From: Fulvimonas soli
GTDB taxonomy: Bacteria; Pseudomonadota; Gammaproteobacteria; Xanthomonadales; Rhodanobacteraceae
DNA: 64,000 bases
Assembly: GCF_003148905.1 (NCBI RefSeq)
Contig: NZ_QGHC01000008.1
Span: forward strand, 62,001-126,000
Direction of reading: 5' to 3'
Position numbers and translations under genes: made by a program. The notes under the pieces are model-generated. The model was not told the DNA's origin. It saw only the letters and a list, made by a program, of their open reading frames with translations, and ran no database searches. The stretch's first letter is position 1. Every line of letters starts with the position of its first letter. Positions 8,966 to 17,396 of this stretch are shown here, piece by piece.

Positions 8966-10174
8966 CTACACCCCCGCGAACACCAGGCTCGCGTTGGTGC
9001 CGCCGAAGCCGAAGCTGTTGGACATCACCGCGCGCAGCCGCGCCTCGCGCGTCTCGCGCAGGATCGGGTAGCCGGCGGCCCGCGGGTCCAGCGCGTCGAT
9101 GTTCGCCGAGCCGGCGACGAAGCCGCCCTCGAGCATCAGCAGGCTGTAGATCGCCTCGTGCACGCCGGCCGCGCCGAGCGCGTGGCCGGTCAGCGCCTTG
9201 GTCGAGGACAGCGGCGGCAGCGCCGCGCCGAACGCCTCGCGCGCCGCCTGCAGCTCCACGAGGTCGCCCAGCGGCGTGGCGGTGCCGTGGGTGTTGAGGT
9301 AGCCGACCGGCACGCCGGCGCCGGCCAGCGCCATGCGCATGCAGCGCACCGCGCCCTCGCCGGAGGGCGCCACCATGTCGGCGCCATCGGAGGTGACGCC
9401 GTAGCCGACCAGCTCGGCGCGGATGTGCGCGCCGCGCGCCTTCGCGTGCGCGTAGTCCTCCAGCACCAGCATGCCGCCCCCGCCGCCGATCACGAAGCCG
9501 TCGCGGCCGGCGTCGTAGGGGCGCGAGGCGGCGCGCGGCGCGTCGTTGTAGCCGGTGGACAGCGCGCCCATCGCGTCGAACTGCGCGGCCATGCCCCAGT
9601 GCAGCTCCTCGCCGCCGCCGGCGAACACCACGTCCTGCGCGCCGTGGCGGATCAGCTCGGCCGCCGCGCCGATGCAGTGCGCCGAGGTGGCGCAGGCGGC
9701 GGCGATCGAATAGCTGAGGCCGAGGATGCCGAAGGCGGTGGCCAGCGCCGCCGACACGGTGGAACACATCGTGCGCGGCACCATGTACGGCCCGATCCGG
9801 CGCACGCCCTTCGCGCGCAGCAGCTCGGCCGTCTCGATCTGCCACTGCGCCGAGCCGCCGCCGGAGCCGGCGATCACGCCGGTGCGCGGATGGCTGACCT
9901 GCTCGGGCACGAGGCCGGCGTCGGCGATCGCCGCGCGCATCGCCACGTAGGCGTAGGCCGCCGCGTCGCCCATGAAGCGCCGGAGCCGGCGGTCGACCGC
10001 CGCGTCCAGGTCCACCTGCGGCACGCCGGCCACCTGGCTGCGCAGGCCGCGCTCGGCGTACTCGGGCACCGCGCGGATGCCGCCGCGCAGCTCGCGCAGC
10101 GCGCGCGTCACCGTGTCGGCCACGTTGCCGAGGCAGGAGACGATGCCCATTCCGGTCACCACCACGCGGCGCAT
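8966..10174 (-). CDS. fabB: Beta-ketoacyl-ACP synthase (FabB/FabF family)
   Basis: Elongating ketoacyl-ACP synthase of 402 residues. The thiolase-fold catalytic triad is visible: Cys in [10 protein letters not shown], His in [11 protein letters not shown] and His in [10 protein letters not shown]. The glycine-rich end [12 protein letters not shown] is typical. It starts at ATG 10174, where the A is shared with the fabA stop (TGATG), so the two are translationally coupled. Pairing with FabA points to the FabB branch, which elongates cis-3-decenoyl-ACP in anaerobic unsaturated fatty acid synthesis. FabB and FabF differ subtly, so the exact subclass rests on context. It shares the FNR-type promoter at 10745. 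Confidence 0.9.
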   Translation of the reverse strand: MRRVVVTGMGIVSCLGNVADTVTRALRELRGGIRAVPEYAERGLRSQVAGVPQVDLDAAVDRRLRRFMGDAAAYAYVAMRAAIADAGLVPEQVSHPRTGVIAGSGGGSAQWQIETAELLRAKGVRRIGPYMVPRTMCSTVSAALATAFGILGLSYSIAAACATSAHCIGAAAELIRHGAQDVVFAGGGEELHWGMAAQFDAMGALSTGYNDAPRAASRPYDAGRDGFVIGGGGGMLVLEDYAHAKARGAHIRAELVGYGVTSDGADMVAPSGEGAVRCMRMALAGAGVPVGYLNTHGTATPLGDLVELQAAREAFGAALPPLSSTKALTGHALGAAGVHEAIYSLLMLEGGFVAGSANIDALDPRAAGYPILRETREARLRAVMSNSFGFGGTNASLVFAGV

Positions 10175-10689
10175 CAGAAGTTCTCCGTGGAGCGGAACAG
10201 GCCCACGCGCATGTCGGTGGCCACGTAGATCGGCCGCCCGTCGACGAAGGTGCGCCCGTCGGCGACCACCAGCGCCAGCCGGCCGCGCAGCACGCGGCGC
10301 ACGTCCACCTCGTAGCGCACCAGCCGCGCGCTCGGCAGCACCTGGCCGGTGAACTTCACCTGCCCCACGCCCAGCGCGCGGCCGCGGCCCGGCTCGCCCA
10401 GCCAGGGCAGGAAGAAGCCGGACAGCTGCCACAGCGCGTCCAGCCCCAGGCAGCCGGGCATCACCGGGTCGCCGTCGAAGTGGCAGCCGAAGAACCACAG
10501 CCGCGGATGCACGTCCAGCTCCGCGTGCAGCTCGCCCTTGCCGAACGCGCCGCCGTGCTCGGCGACGCGGGTGATGCGGTCGAACATCAGCATCGGCGGC
10601 GACGGCAGCCGCGCGTTGCCGGGGCCGAACAGCTCGCCGCGGGCGCAGGCGAGCAGCTGCTCGCGGTCGAACGAGGAAGGTCGGGACAT
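10174..10689 (-). CDS. fabA: 3-hydroxydecanoyl-ACP dehydratase/isomerase FabA
   Basis: Introduces the cis double bond in type II fatty acid synthesis without oxygen. The 171-residue length equals the usual size. The N-terminus [20 protein letters not shown], the active-site His in [14 protein letters not shown] and the Asp in [10 protein letters not shown] are typical. I chose ATG 10689, not the earlier in-frame ATG, because it matches the family N-terminus and lies 56 bases from the FNR box at 10745-10758. It is first gene of a fabA-fabB operon. FNR-type control of fabAB is unusual and suggests a set dedicated to anaerobic growth, perhaps alongside another copy or an O2-dependent desaturase elsewhere. 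Confidence 0.94.
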   Translation of the reverse strand: MSRPSSFDREQLLACARGELFGPGNARLPSPPMLMFDRITRVAEHGGAFGKGELHAELDVHPRLWFFGCHFDGDPVMPGCLGLDALWQLSGFFLPWLGEPGRGRALGVGQVKFTGQVLPSARLVRYEVDVRRVLRGRLALVVADGRTFVDGRPIYVATDMRVGLFRSTENF

Positions 10690-10744
10690 GCGATCGTTCC
10701 GGGCTGGGATGCGGCGAGTCTGCGGCGCGCCGGCGGCGGCCGCC

Positions 10745-10758
10745 CTGACGCCGGTCAA
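10745..10758 (-). promoter_or_regulatory. FNR-type box of the fabA-fabB operon
   Basis: CTGACGCCGGTCAA fits the TTGAT-N4-ATCAA dyad (8 of 10 if C is accepted at the degenerate inner positions). The centre is 62 bases before the fabA start, the same spacing as for nirK, the porin and nnrS. Confidence 0.7.
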
Positions 10759-10765
10759 GCGGCGC

Positions 10766-11428
10766 TCAGCGGCGGAAGGCGAACGCGGCGAAGCTGGCGC
10801 GCAGCCGCGCGAGGTCCGGCGTCCGCCAGCCCGGCAGCGGGCGGCCGCCGGCGCGGCAGGCGCGCAGCGTCCAGCGCCGCACGCCCAGCGCGGCCAGGTC
10901 GTCGGCGAGCCGGTACAGCTCGTCGGGCGGGAACAGCGCCGGATGCCAGGCGGTGCGGCATTCCAGCGGCGCGCTGCCGGCCAGCAGCGCGCACAGCGCG
11001 GCGGCCGCGCGATGGCCGCTGCCGCGCACGCCGGTGACGGCGTCGTAGCGGCGCCACGGCGCCTTGACCTCCAGCGCCACCCAGTCCAGGCGCGGCAGCA
11101 GCGGCCGCAGCCGTTCGGGATGGATGCCCGCGGTGTGCAGCGCGACGCGGTAGCCCAGCGCGCGCGCCTCCTCCACCGCCTCGCCCAGCGCGGCCTGCGC
11201 GGTGGGCTCGCCGCCGGCGAACGCCACGCCGTCGAGGCGTCCCCGCCGGCGCTGCAGCAGCGCGCGCACCGCTTCCCACGGCACGCCGGCCACGCCGCGC
11301 GGCGGGCGCCAGCGCGGATCGGGGCAGTGCACGCAGCGCCACGGGCAGCCTTGCAGGTGCAGCGTCAGCGCACGGCCGCCGGGCAAGGCGTCGGCGGTCG
11401 CGCGCCCGATGCCGGCTACCGCGAGCAC
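10766..11428 (-). CDS. nrdG: Radical SAM activase, anaerobic ribonucleotide reductase activating type
   Basis: A 220-residue radical SAM protein. The cluster motif C-x3-C-x2-C is CPWRCVHC (Cys28, 32, 35), preceded by LHLQGCPW and followed by AFAGGEPT, the SAM-binding GGEP motif. This is the pattern of anaerobic ribonucleoside-triphosphate reductase activating proteins, which generate the glycyl radical on NrdD. No nrdD is in the window, so the partner is elsewhere or the target differs (PFL-activase-like proteins are similar). It follows ubiT by 40 bases on the same strand, so it belongs to the DUF2249-ubiT operon under FNR-type boxes. Confidence 0.8.
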   Translation of the reverse strand: MLAVAGIGRATADALPGGRALTLHLQGCPWRCVHCPDPRWRPPRGVAGVPWEAVRALLQRRRGRLDGVAFAGGEPTAQAALGEAVEEARALGYRVALHTAGIHPERLRPLLPRLDWVALEVKAPWRRYDAVTGVRGSGHRAAAALCALLAGSAPLECRTAWHPALFPPDELYRLADDLAALGVRRWTLRACRAGGRPLPGWRTPDLARLRASFAAFAFRR

Positions 11429-11468
11429 GCGGCGTTGTCCCGGCCGGCGCGCATGCGCCGCATCGGCG

Positions 11469-12389
11469 TCAGGCCGCCTCGCCGCGGTGCGCGGCGCGCG
11501 CCGCGCGGGCGAGGCGGGCGCCGCGGTCGAGCGCGATGCGCAGGCCCAGCGGCAGCCGCTCCCATGGCAGCCGCTCCAGCAGGTTGCGCGCGGTGAGGCC
11601 CAGCTCGGTGTCGCCGGTGAGCACCAGCGCGCGCTGGAAGAACAGCGTGTCGGCGTCCTCCAGCCGGCCGGCCAGCAACAGCAGGTCGGCGGCGCCGCCG
11701 CGCACGCTGGCCTCGGCCTCGCCGTCGACCACGCGCAGCCGCGCTCCGCGCAGCTCCAGCACCCAGCGCAGGCGCAGGTCGCTCACCTCGATGCCCAGCC
11801 GGCGGCCCCGCATGAAGTCGAGCGCGCCTGCGCGCAACGGCGCGGCCAGCACGCCGGCCAGCGCGGCCTCGAGCAGGCGGCCCTGCCAGCGCGCGGGCGC
11901 CAGTTGCAGCAACGGGGCCAGCCGGCGCGGCGGCGGCAGCAGGCGCAACAGGCGGGCGGCATGGGCGGGCGCGGGCATGGCCGCCATCGTCGCCTCGTCG
12001 CGGGATGCCGCGCCCTGATCCGGGTCAGGCACCTGCGTCGCCAGCCCCGGCAGGGCCATCGCGCCGAACAGCGCGAAGGCGGCCGGCAGCAGCAGCGCGC
12101 CGAGGTTGAACAGGCCGTGCAGCCACGGCCCCAGCCGCGCGCCGCGCAGCCGCACGCCGGCCGCCGCGGGCAGGAACTGCAGCAGGCTGCCGAGCAGCGC
12201 GTTGCCCAGCACGCCCAGCGTGTAGGCGTGCACCAGCGCGAGCGTCGCCGGATGCCAGCGCGAGCGCAGCGGCGCCGCGCCCGCGGCCAGCAGCAGCGCC
12301 GCGGCGGCCACGCCCCACATCGGCATGGTGAGCAGGAAGCGGCGCGGCAGCGCGGCCGCCGGCGCCTGCTCAAGCGCCAGCCGGGCCAT
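11469..12389 (-). CDS. ubiT: Fusion frame: denitrification-type membrane segment plus UbiT (SCP2 domain)
   Basis: One open frame of 306 residues with two unlike halves. Residues 1-120 form about three membrane helices (RFLLTMPMWGVAAAALLLAA, ALVHAYTLGVLGNALLGSLL, FNLGALLLPAAFALFGAMAL) and resemble the start of a longer membrane protein often found beside DUF2249 genes. Residues 138-306 are a soluble SCP2-type domain with DTLFFQRALVLTGDTELGLT, the signature of UbiT, the lipid-binding accessory factor of anaerobic ubiquinone synthesis. ATG 11978 (or 11987) gives a normal-length UbiT of about 169 residues. It has its own FNR-type box 37-50 bases upstream, inside the frame. I think the native UbiT starts there and the membrane part is a truncated relic in frame with it. 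Confidence 0.75.
   Translation of the reverse strand: MARLALEQAPAAALPRRFLLTMPMWGVAAAALLLAAGAAPLRSRWHPATLALVHAYTLGVLGNALLGSLLQFLPAAAGVRLRGARLGPWLHGLFNLGALLLPAAFALFGAMALPGLATQVPDPDQGAASRDEATMAAMPAPAHAARLLRLLPPPRRLAPLLQLAPARWQGRLLEAALAGVLAAPLRAGALDFMRGRRLGIEVSDLRLRWVLELRGARLRVVDGEAEASVRGGAADLLLLAGRLEDADTLFFQRALVLTGDTELGLTARNLLERLPWERLPLGLRIALDRGARLARAARAAHRGEAA
12015..12028 (-). promoter_or_regulatory. Intragenic FNR-type box before the internal ubiT start
   Basis: CTGATCCGGGTCAG is an FNR-type dyad within the fusion frame. Its centre is 43 bases before ATG 11978, the same distance as the box before hemN (43) and close to that before the DUF2249 gene (41). This supports a separate promoter for ubiT. 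A chance match within coding sequence is possible. Confidence 0.5.
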
Positions 12390-12657
12390 GCGCGGCGTCG
12401 CGGCGGATGGTCACCTGCGCGCCGCCTTCCGCGAGCGGTTCCGCCCGCGCGTGCAGGCCGCGCTGCGCCAGCGCGTCCAGCAGCGGCGCCGGCAGCAGGG
12501 GCGTGAGCACGCGCAGCGACTGCCCCGGCAGCAGCGCGTCGGCGGCGGCCAGCGCGCGTTGCAGCGGCTCGGGCGCGGGCAGGCGGCGCAGGTCGAGCGG
12601 GGCGGGACCGGCGGCCGCGTCGTGGCAGCGGCAGGAATGGCAGGTTCCGGTGGGCAT
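12370..12657 (-). CDS. DUF2249 domain protein
   Basis: A 95-residue protein of the DUF2249 (TusA-like fold) family, often encoded among denitrification genes but without an established reaction. Visible are an N-terminal CHSCRCHD cysteine/histidine cluster and the domain core LDLRRLPAPEPLQRALAAAD with PGQSLRVLTPLLPAPLLDAL. The TusA active cysteine is not evident. The ATG at 12657 lacks a Shine-Dalgarno sequence. The FNR-type box centre is 41.5 bases upstream, so the transcript may begin at the start codon itself. Its end overlaps the next gene by 20 bases, indicating an operon with the membrane/UbiT frame and the activase. Confidence 0.8.
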   Translation of the reverse strand: MPTGTCHSCRCHDAAAGPAPLDLRRLPAPEPLQRALAAADALLPGQSLRVLTPLLPAPLLDALAQRGLHARAEPLAEGGAQVTIRRDAAHGPAGA

Positions 12658-12691
12658 GGTGCGATCTCAGCGCAGGCGCGGGATGGATGCG

Positions 12692-12705
12692 CTGATCCAG
12701 GTCAA
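12692..12705 (-). promoter_or_regulatory. FNR-type box of the DUF2249-ubiT-nrdG operon
   Basis: CTGATCCAGGTCAA is identical to the box at 6903. Its centre lies 41.5 bases before the DUF2249 start codon, where class II FNR sites sit relative to the transcription start. This implies leaderless or near-leaderless mRNA. Confidence 0.75.
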
Positions 12706-12794
12706 CGGGGATCGGGTATTCGCGCGGTGGCGGCGTGCCTGGCGAAAGTGCGGCTTGCGGTAGGCGGGCATGTCGGGGCGGGTCGCAAGAGCGG

Positions 12795-12840
12795 CCCCTC
12801 ACCCCGGCCCTCTCCCCGGAGGGGAGCGGGAGGGGAGCGG
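12795..12840. repeat. REP-like CCCCTCACCCC...CTCTCCCC repeat
   Basis: CCCTCTCCCCGGAGGGGAGC forms a short hairpin in a CCCCTCACCCCGGCC context, just downstream of the porin stop. The same family recurs at 24260, 24661, 31155-31304 and 58490-58680. It is a dispersed intergenic repeat and may stabilise the 3' end of the porin mRNA. Confidence 0.7.
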
Positions 12841-12844
12841 AAGC

Positions 12845-14056
12845 TCAGCGCGCGAGCGCGGTCTGGCCGTGCCATTCCAGTTGCAGCCACAGCTTGGCGT
12901 CGTCGTGGCCGTAGCGGTCGGCGCGGTAGTCGGCCAGCTTCAGCAGGCCGCTCAGGCCGCTGGCCAGCGGCAGCGCGAGCGAGGCGTTCCACTCGCGGCC
13001 GTAGCGCGCGCCGCCGCGGTCGGCGCGGTAGTCGTGCCAGCCGACGAGCCAGCCGAGCGGGCCGCGGCCGAAGGCGCCGTCGAGCGCGACGTAGCGGTCG
13101 TCCAGGCCGTCGGCGGGCGTCGCGTTGAACTGGTCGTCCCAGCCGTTGAACGCATGCAGCGTGGCCAGCGGCGTCTGCAGCGCGGTGCGGCCGTCGCCGC
13201 CCAGGTGCTCCCAGCCCAGCCTGGCGGTGACGCCGGACTGCGTCCACGCGGGCTCCAGCAGCCAGTAGCCGTGCGCGAAGTGCTGCGGGTTGCCGGCGTG
13301 GTCGTACTGGCGCGCGGCCTCCAGCGTCCAGCCGAGGCCGCCCCGCGGCGAGGGCCTGCCGGTCCAGCGCAGGCCGTAGGTGGCGCTGGAGGCGCTGGCG
13401 ACGTCGCGGTCCTCGTGCAGGTAGGCGTAGCCGGTCCACTGCTGCGCGCCGCGCGTCCAGGCGGCGTTGAACAGGTGGGTGTCGAGCCGGCGCTCGCGCG
13501 CCTGCGGGCTGAGCGCGTCGGGGCCGGCCACGCGGTGCACGCGGTCGAGCCAGGCGTAGCGCAGCGTCCAGTCCGCGGCGGGCCGCCATTGCAGCGACAG
13601 CGCGTCGAAGGTCTGCTCGAACTGGCGCCAGCCGCTGTTGCCGATCCAGCGCTGGTTGTCCAGCTGCAGGCGCTGCCGGCCCAGGGTGGCGTCGAAGCCG
13701 CCGCCCCGCCAGGCCAGCCAGGCCTGGTCGAGCTCGCCGCCGTGCGGGTCGGTGATGCCGGGGTACCGTGTCTGGCCGTTCGCGCCGCTGTCGTAGTGCT
13801 CGCCGGCGCTGGCCGTGCCGGCGCCCTCGACGAAGCCGCTCCAGCCATGGCCGAAGTGCGCCAGCAGGCCCAGCCGAAGGCGCAGCGTGTCGGCGCGCGC
13901 GTCGCGGGCGTAGGCGTCGTCGTCCACCTGCTCGTGGCGCAGGCGCATGTCCCACTGCAGCCGCAGCGGCGCGTCAGTCGCGCCGTCCGCCCAGGCCGGG
14001 CCGGCCAGCGCGGCGAGCGCGCAGGCGATCGAAAGGGTCTTGCGTGCGAGTTTCAT
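12845..14056 (-). CDS. Outer-membrane porin, alginate-export-like beta-barrel
   Basis: A 403-residue protein with a signal peptide (MKLARKTLSIACALAALAGPAWA, cleavage about residue 23) followed by alternating amphipathic strands rich in Trp, Tyr, Arg and Asp. Examples are LRLQWDMRLRHEQVDDDAY, DQAWLAWRGGGFDATLGRQR and AKLWLQLEWHGQ near the end. This is the look of the alginate-export (AlgE-like) porin family. The substrate is unknown; nitrite or nitrate passage, or uptake of an organic acid, would suit the context. The ATG has a GGGAG Shine-Dalgarno sequence. A perfect FNR-type palindrome lies 62 bases upstream, so it belongs to the anaerobic regulon. Confidence 0.8.
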   Translation of the reverse strand: MKLARKTLSIACALAALAGPAWADGATDAPLRLQWDMRLRHEQVDDDAYARDARADTLRLRLGLLAHFGHGWSGFVEGAGTASAGEHYDSGANGQTRYPGITDPHGGELDQAWLAWRGGGFDATLGRQRLQLDNQRWIGNSGWRQFEQTFDALSLQWRPAADWTLRYAWLDRVHRVAGPDALSPQARERRLDTHLFNAAWTRGAQQWTGYAYLHEDRDVASASSATYGLRWTGRPSPRGGLGWTLEAARQYDHAGNPQHFAHGYWLLEPAWTQSGVTARLGWEHLGGDGRTALQTPLATLHAFNGWDDQFNATPADGLDDRYVALDGAFGRGPLGWLVGWHDYRADRGGARYGREWNASLALPLASGLSGLLKLADYRADRYGHDDAKLWLQLEWHGQTALAR

Positions 14057-14111
14057 CGGTCTGCTCCCGTGGATTCCGGAGGCAGTCTCCGCAGTCGCGC
14101 GCGCCGCGCGC

Positions 14112-14125
14112 CTGATCCGGATCAG
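14112..14125 (-). promoter_or_regulatory. Perfect FNR-type palindrome of the porin gene
   Basis: CTGATCCGGATCAG is a perfect dyad (TGAT-N4-ATCA core), the most symmetric site in the window. Its centre is 62.5 bases before the porin ATG. Confidence 0.8.
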
Positions 14126-14172
14126 GCGAAGGCAGCAATGGTTCCCGCTGTGACAACGCGCCGCGCCGGCGC

Positions 14173-14201
14173 AAAAAAAGCGCCGCCATCGCTGGCGGCG
14201 C
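14173..14201 (-). terminator. Intrinsic terminator of the nirK-nirV-sco operon
   Basis: Read on the minus strand: GCGCCGCC, loop AGCGAT, GGCGGCGC, then seven T. This is a classical GC stem plus T-run, 39 bases after the sco stop. It insulates the nir operon from the porin promoter downstream. Confidence 0.9.
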
Positions 14202-14239
14202 CTTCCGCCGGATGGCGGTAAAGACGTCCGGACGCCCCC

Positions 14240-14803
14240 CTACCCCTTGGCCAGCGCCTTGCGCACCGCGTCCACGAACGCCGGGTCGAGCCGGCCGATC
14301 ACCGTGGTGCGGGCCAGGATGCGGCCGTCGGCGTCGAGCAGGATCAGCTGGCTGGAGTGGTTGAAGTCGCCGTCCGGCAGCTGGCGGTACTGCAGGCCGA
14401 GCAGCGCGGCGAGGCGGCGCGTGTCCTGCGGCTCGGCCCGGGCCAGCGTCCAGTGCGCGTCGAGCTGGCGCTGGCCGGCGTAGCGGCGCAGCGCCGCCGG
14501 GTCGTCGCGGGCCGGGTCGAAGCTCACCGCCAGCACGTCGAGGCGCTCGCGCGCCGGCTCGTCCAGCGCCTTGCGGGTGAGCCTGAGCGTGTCGACGATC
14601 ATCGGGCAGACCATCGTGCAGGAGGTGTAGAACATGGTCACCAGCTGCACCCGGCCGCGCCGCGCGGCGAGCGGCCACTGATGGCCGTCCTGGTCGGTGA
14701 GCCTGGCGTCGAGCTGGTAGACCGAGTCGCCCGGCAGCGGCGTGGCGGCCGGCAGCTGGCCGGCAAGCAGCAGCAGGCAGAGCGCCAGCAGCAGTCGTTT
14801 CAT
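14240..14803 (-). CDS. SCO1/SenC/PrrC-family copper chaperone-like protein
   Basis: A 187-residue exported thioredoxin-fold protein. It has a signal peptide (MKRLLLALCLLLLAGQLPAA), the copper-binding motif C-x3-C in YTSCTMVCPM, and the later conserved His in FNHSSQLILLD. SCO proteins deliver copper or act as thiol-disulfide reductants for copper sites, classically the CuA centre of oxidases. As last gene of the nirK operon (10 bases after nirV), it probably serves maturation of NirK's copper centres. It ends before a strong terminator at 14173-14201. Family assignment secure, target inferred. Confidence 0.9.
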   Translation of the reverse strand: MKRLLLALCLLLLAGQLPAATPLPGDSVYQLDARLTDQDGHQWPLAARRGRVQLVTMFYTSCTMVCPMIVDTLRLTRKALDEPARERLDVLAVSFDPARDDPAALRRYAGQRQLDAHWTLARAEPQDTRRLAALLGLQYRQLPDGDFNHSSQLILLDADGRILARTTVIGRLDPAFVDAVRKALAKG

Positions 14804-14813
14804 GGCTCGGTCC

Positions 14814-15584
14814 TCATTCGCTCCGCGCGCAGCGGAAGCCCAGGTTGTTGGTGGTGTCGGTGGCCCGCAGCGAGGACAGCATGGCCACGCGCATCAGCGT
14901 GGCGTAGTTCTCCTTCTGCTGCATGCCGATCGCGCCGGCGCCGCAGAAGCGCAGCTTGTCCGCGCCGTCCTGGTCGCGGCTGTCGCTGCCGACCAGCAGC
15001 GCGTTGAAGTCGTCCACCCATTCCCACACCAGGCCGTTGAGGTCGCGCACGCCGTGCACGTCCGGCGCGCCGCCCACCGCCGGCAGCGGCGTGCTGGACG
15101 GGCGCGCGTACCACGCCAGCACGCGCTCGCGCCAGGCCGGGTCCGCGCGCGCGTCGGCCTGGCGCGCGTCCGCCGCCGCGGCGTATTCCCACTCGTACCA
15201 GCCCGGCAGGCGCGCGTGCTCGCTCTCGCAGTAGGCCTGCGCGGCGAACCAGCTCACCCGGGTCACCGGCTGGGCGGGCAGCGCGTCCGGCCCCAGCGCG
15301 TCGGCGGCGGCCCAGTGCGAGAGGTAGCGCGCGTCGGCGAACACCGCCGGCACGCGGTCGCGCCGCCATTGCGGGTGGCTTTTCACGAAGGCGAGGAACT
15401 CGGCGTTGGTGACCGGCTCGGTGCGCAGGCGGAACGGCGCGATCCGCGCCGGCGCGGCCTTGCCGTCGGCGGGCAGCACGCTGGCGAACGTGCCGCCCGG
15501 CAGCGCCGCGTAGTCCGCCGCCGCGGCCGGCGCGGCGAACGCCGCGCCGAGCAGCAGCAGCGCCGGCAGGCGCCGCGCGGCCAT
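14814..15584 (-). CDS. nirV: NirV-like protein, formylglycine-generating-enzyme (SUMF1) domain
   Basis: A 256-residue exported protein of the SUMF1/FGE-sulfatase fold (MAARRLPALLLLGAAFAAPAA signal). Family stretches are TEPVTNAEFLAFVKSHP, PVTRVSWFAAQAYCESE, RLPGWYEWEYAAAA, GLVWEWVDDF and the end NNLGFRCAR. Genes of this type directly after nirK are called nirV; their precise function is unsettled. The GMQQKENYATLMRVAMLSSLR stretch near the end is characteristic of the NirV group. The ATG at 15584 lies one base from the nirK stop, so translation is coupled. Exported with NirK to the periplasm. Confidence 0.9.
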   Translation of the reverse strand: MAARRLPALLLLGAAFAAPAAAADYAALPGGTFASVLPADGKAAPARIAPFRLRTEPVTNAEFLAFVKSHPQWRRDRVPAVFADARYLSHWAAADALGPDALPAQPVTRVSWFAAQAYCESEHARLPGWYEWEYAAAADARQADARADPAWRERVLAWYARPSSTPLPAVGGAPDVHGVRDLNGLVWEWVDDFNALLVGSDSRDQDGADKLRFCGAGAIGMQQKENYATLMRVAMLSSLRATDTTNNLGFRCARSE

Positions 15585-15585
15585 C

Positions 15586-17103
15586 TCAGTGCCCCGCCGC
15601 GGGCGCGGGCGCCGGCTGCGCGCGCACCCTGGCCACGTCTTCCTTGCTGATCTGGCCGCCGGGGTTGCCCCAGCTGTTGAGCACGAAGGTGAGGATGTTG
15701 GCCACCTCGTCGTCGGTGAGCTGGCTCATCGGCGGCATCACCGAGTCGTACTCCTTGCCGTTGACGGTGACTTTCCCGGTGTGGCCGTGCAGCGGGATGC
15801 CGATCAGCTCGTCCTTGCCCAGCCCGGCCAGGAAGTCGGACTTGGCCAGCGGCGGGAACACGCCGGGCAGGCCCTCGCCGCTGGCCTGGTGGCAGACCGA
15901 GCAGGTGCCGGTGAACAGCTGCTTGCCGGCGGCGATCTGGTCCTCCTTGCTCAGCGTGCCGGCGGCGTTGGCCTTGGCCGCGGTGGCCACCGCGTGCAGG
16001 TTCGGCTCGGCGCGGTCGCCCAGGTAGGCGGCGTCGACCTCCTTGCCCGAGTAGATCGCCTTGTTCTCCGGGCCGTCCACCTTGAGGATCGCCATCGCGC
16101 CCTTGTTGAAGGCGCGGAAGATCGAGTGGTCCACCAGCACGTAGCTGCCCGGCACCTGGGTGCGGAACTCCACCATCGCCGCGCCGCCGGCCGGGATCAG
16201 CGTGGTCTGCACGTTGTGCTGCTCCACGGTGCCGCCTTCCTGCCGCACGGTGTCGAAGATCTCGCCGATCACGTGGAAGCTCGACACCAGGTTGGGGCCG
16301 CCGTTGCCCACGAACAGGCGCACCGTCTCGCCGACCTTGGCGGCGAGCGCCTTGTCGCCGGTGAGCGAGCCCTCGTGGCCGTTGAACAGCACGTAGGTCG
16401 GCTTCTCGTCGATGGCCTTGTCCATGTCGAACGGCTGGTGGCCCTTCTCGCGGTACTTGCCGGTGGTGTAGAAGTCGCCCTGCATCACGTAGTACTCGTG
16501 GTCGACCCTGGGCAGCCCCTCCGGCGGCTCGACCAGGATCAGGCCGTACATGCCGTTGGCGATGTGCATGCCCACCGGCGCGGTGGCGCAGTGGTAGACG
16601 TAGATGCCCTGGTTGAGCGCCTTGAAGGTGAACTGCGACTCGTGGCCGGGCGCGGTGAAGCTCGACGCCGCGCCGCCGCCCGGGCCGGTGACGCCGTGCA
16701 GGTCGATGTTGTGCGGCATCTTGTTGTTCGGGTCGTTCTTCAGGTGGAACTCCACCGTGTCGCCCTGGCGCACGCGGATGAAGCTGCCGGGCACGGTGCC
16801 GCCGAAGGTCCAGTAGGTGTAGGTGACGCCCTCGGAGATTTGCATCTCCTTCTCGATCACCTCCAGGTCCACGATGACCTTGGCCGGGTGGTCGCGGTGG
16901 ACCGGCGGCGGCACGTTCGGCGGGCTGGTCAGCACCGCGTGGACCGGCTCGCCCTGCGGCGGGCCGAAGTCGCCGGGGATGGCGGAGGTGGACGCCACGG
17001 CGGGCTGGCCGGCCGCGGCCGCCGGCGTCTCCGGCTTGCCCGAGCACGCCGCGAGCGACAGCAGGCCGGCGGCGGCGAGCACGGTGGTCAAGAGTCGTGA
17101 CAT
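15586..17103 (-). CDS. nirK: Copper nitrite reductase with C-terminal cytochrome c domain, lipoprotein
   Basis: Reduces nitrite to NO in the periplasm. The 505-residue protein starts with a lipoprotein signal (lipobox LAAC, Cys20), so it is membrane-anchored. Two cupredoxin domains follow. Type 1 copper ligands are His131, Cys172, His180 and Met185. Type 2 ligands are His136, His171 and His326. Catalytic Asp134 and His277 are present. Residues about 385-490 form a tethered cytochrome c with CSVCH (401-405) and a likely Met ligand in MPPM. Such fusions let NirK take electrons directly. The ATG has AGGGAGA. An FNR-type box lies 55-68 bases upstream with a TAGTCT -10 at 17131-17136. First gene of nirK-nirV-sco. 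Confidence 0.97.
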   Translation of the reverse strand: MSRLLTTVLAAAGLLSLAACSGKPETPAAAAGQPAVASTSAIPGDFGPPQGEPVHAVLTSPPNVPPPVHRDHPAKVIVDLEVIEKEMQISEGVTYTYWTFGGTVPGSFIRVRQGDTVEFHLKNDPNNKMPHNIDLHGVTGPGGGAASSFTAPGHESQFTFKALNQGIYVYHCATAPVGMHIANGMYGLILVEPPEGLPRVDHEYYVMQGDFYTTGKYREKGHQPFDMDKAIDEKPTYVLFNGHEGSLTGDKALAAKVGETVRLFVGNGGPNLVSSFHVIGEIFDTVRQEGGTVEQHNVQTTLIPAGGAAMVEFRTQVPGSYVLVDHSIFRAFNKGAMAILKVDGPENKAIYSGKEVDAAYLGDRAEPNLHAVATAAKANAAGTLSKEDQIAAGKQLFTGTCSVCHQASGEGLPGVFPPLAKSDFLAGLGKDELIGIPLHGHTGKVTVNGKEYDSVMPPMSQLTDDEVANILTFVLNSWGNPGGQISKEDVARVRAQPAPAPAAGH

Positions 17104-17157
17104 GGGCTTCTCCCTGTGATTCCCGATGCCAGACTAGGCGGCGGCGCTCCCCTTCGC

Positions 17158-17171
17158 TTGACCTGTATCAG
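17158..17171 (-). promoter_or_regulatory. FNR-type box of nirK
   Basis: TTGACCTGTATCAG fits TTGAT-N4-ATCAA at 8 of 10 positions. Its centre is 61.5 bases before the nirK ATG. A TAGTCT -10 hexamer on the minus strand at 17131-17136 is placed as expected for a class II FNR promoter with about 20 bases of leader. Confidence 0.8.
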
Positions 17172-17254
17172 CCGCGGTGCCGGGAATGGCTCGATGCGTC
17201 AAGCTGCCACAGGCCGGCGTGATATGCGCGTCAACCTTGGAGCGCGCCCATGCT

Positions 17255-17396
17255 CCTGGAGCCTGTCCGGCGTCTTCTTGGGAAGAGCGCATCGCCCCGG
17301 CCCTCGCCCCACTCCGGCCATGCCGCTCCCTCGCGCTTCCCTGGCCCGCGCGCGGACGGCTCCCCGGCGGAGCACGCGAGCGCGTGATGCAGGCGC
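17255..17396. repeat. Short copy of the structured intergenic repeat (family R)
   Basis: Begins with GGAGCCTGTCCGGCGTCTT and ends near GATGCAGGCGCTCAG, a degenerate inverted version. Inside it shares CTCCGGCCATGCCGC and GCGCGCGGACGGC with the larger copies at 36142 and 63586. It lies between the nirK promoter and the nnrS stop and lacks the central hairpin of the larger copies. No gene is seen in 17172-17396. Confidence 0.55.

Noticed and set aside
10689-10758. Longer FabA from the in-frame ATG at 10758
   Set aside because: It would put the FNR box inside the coding region and add 23 residues not found in FabA. The 171-residue form matches the family.
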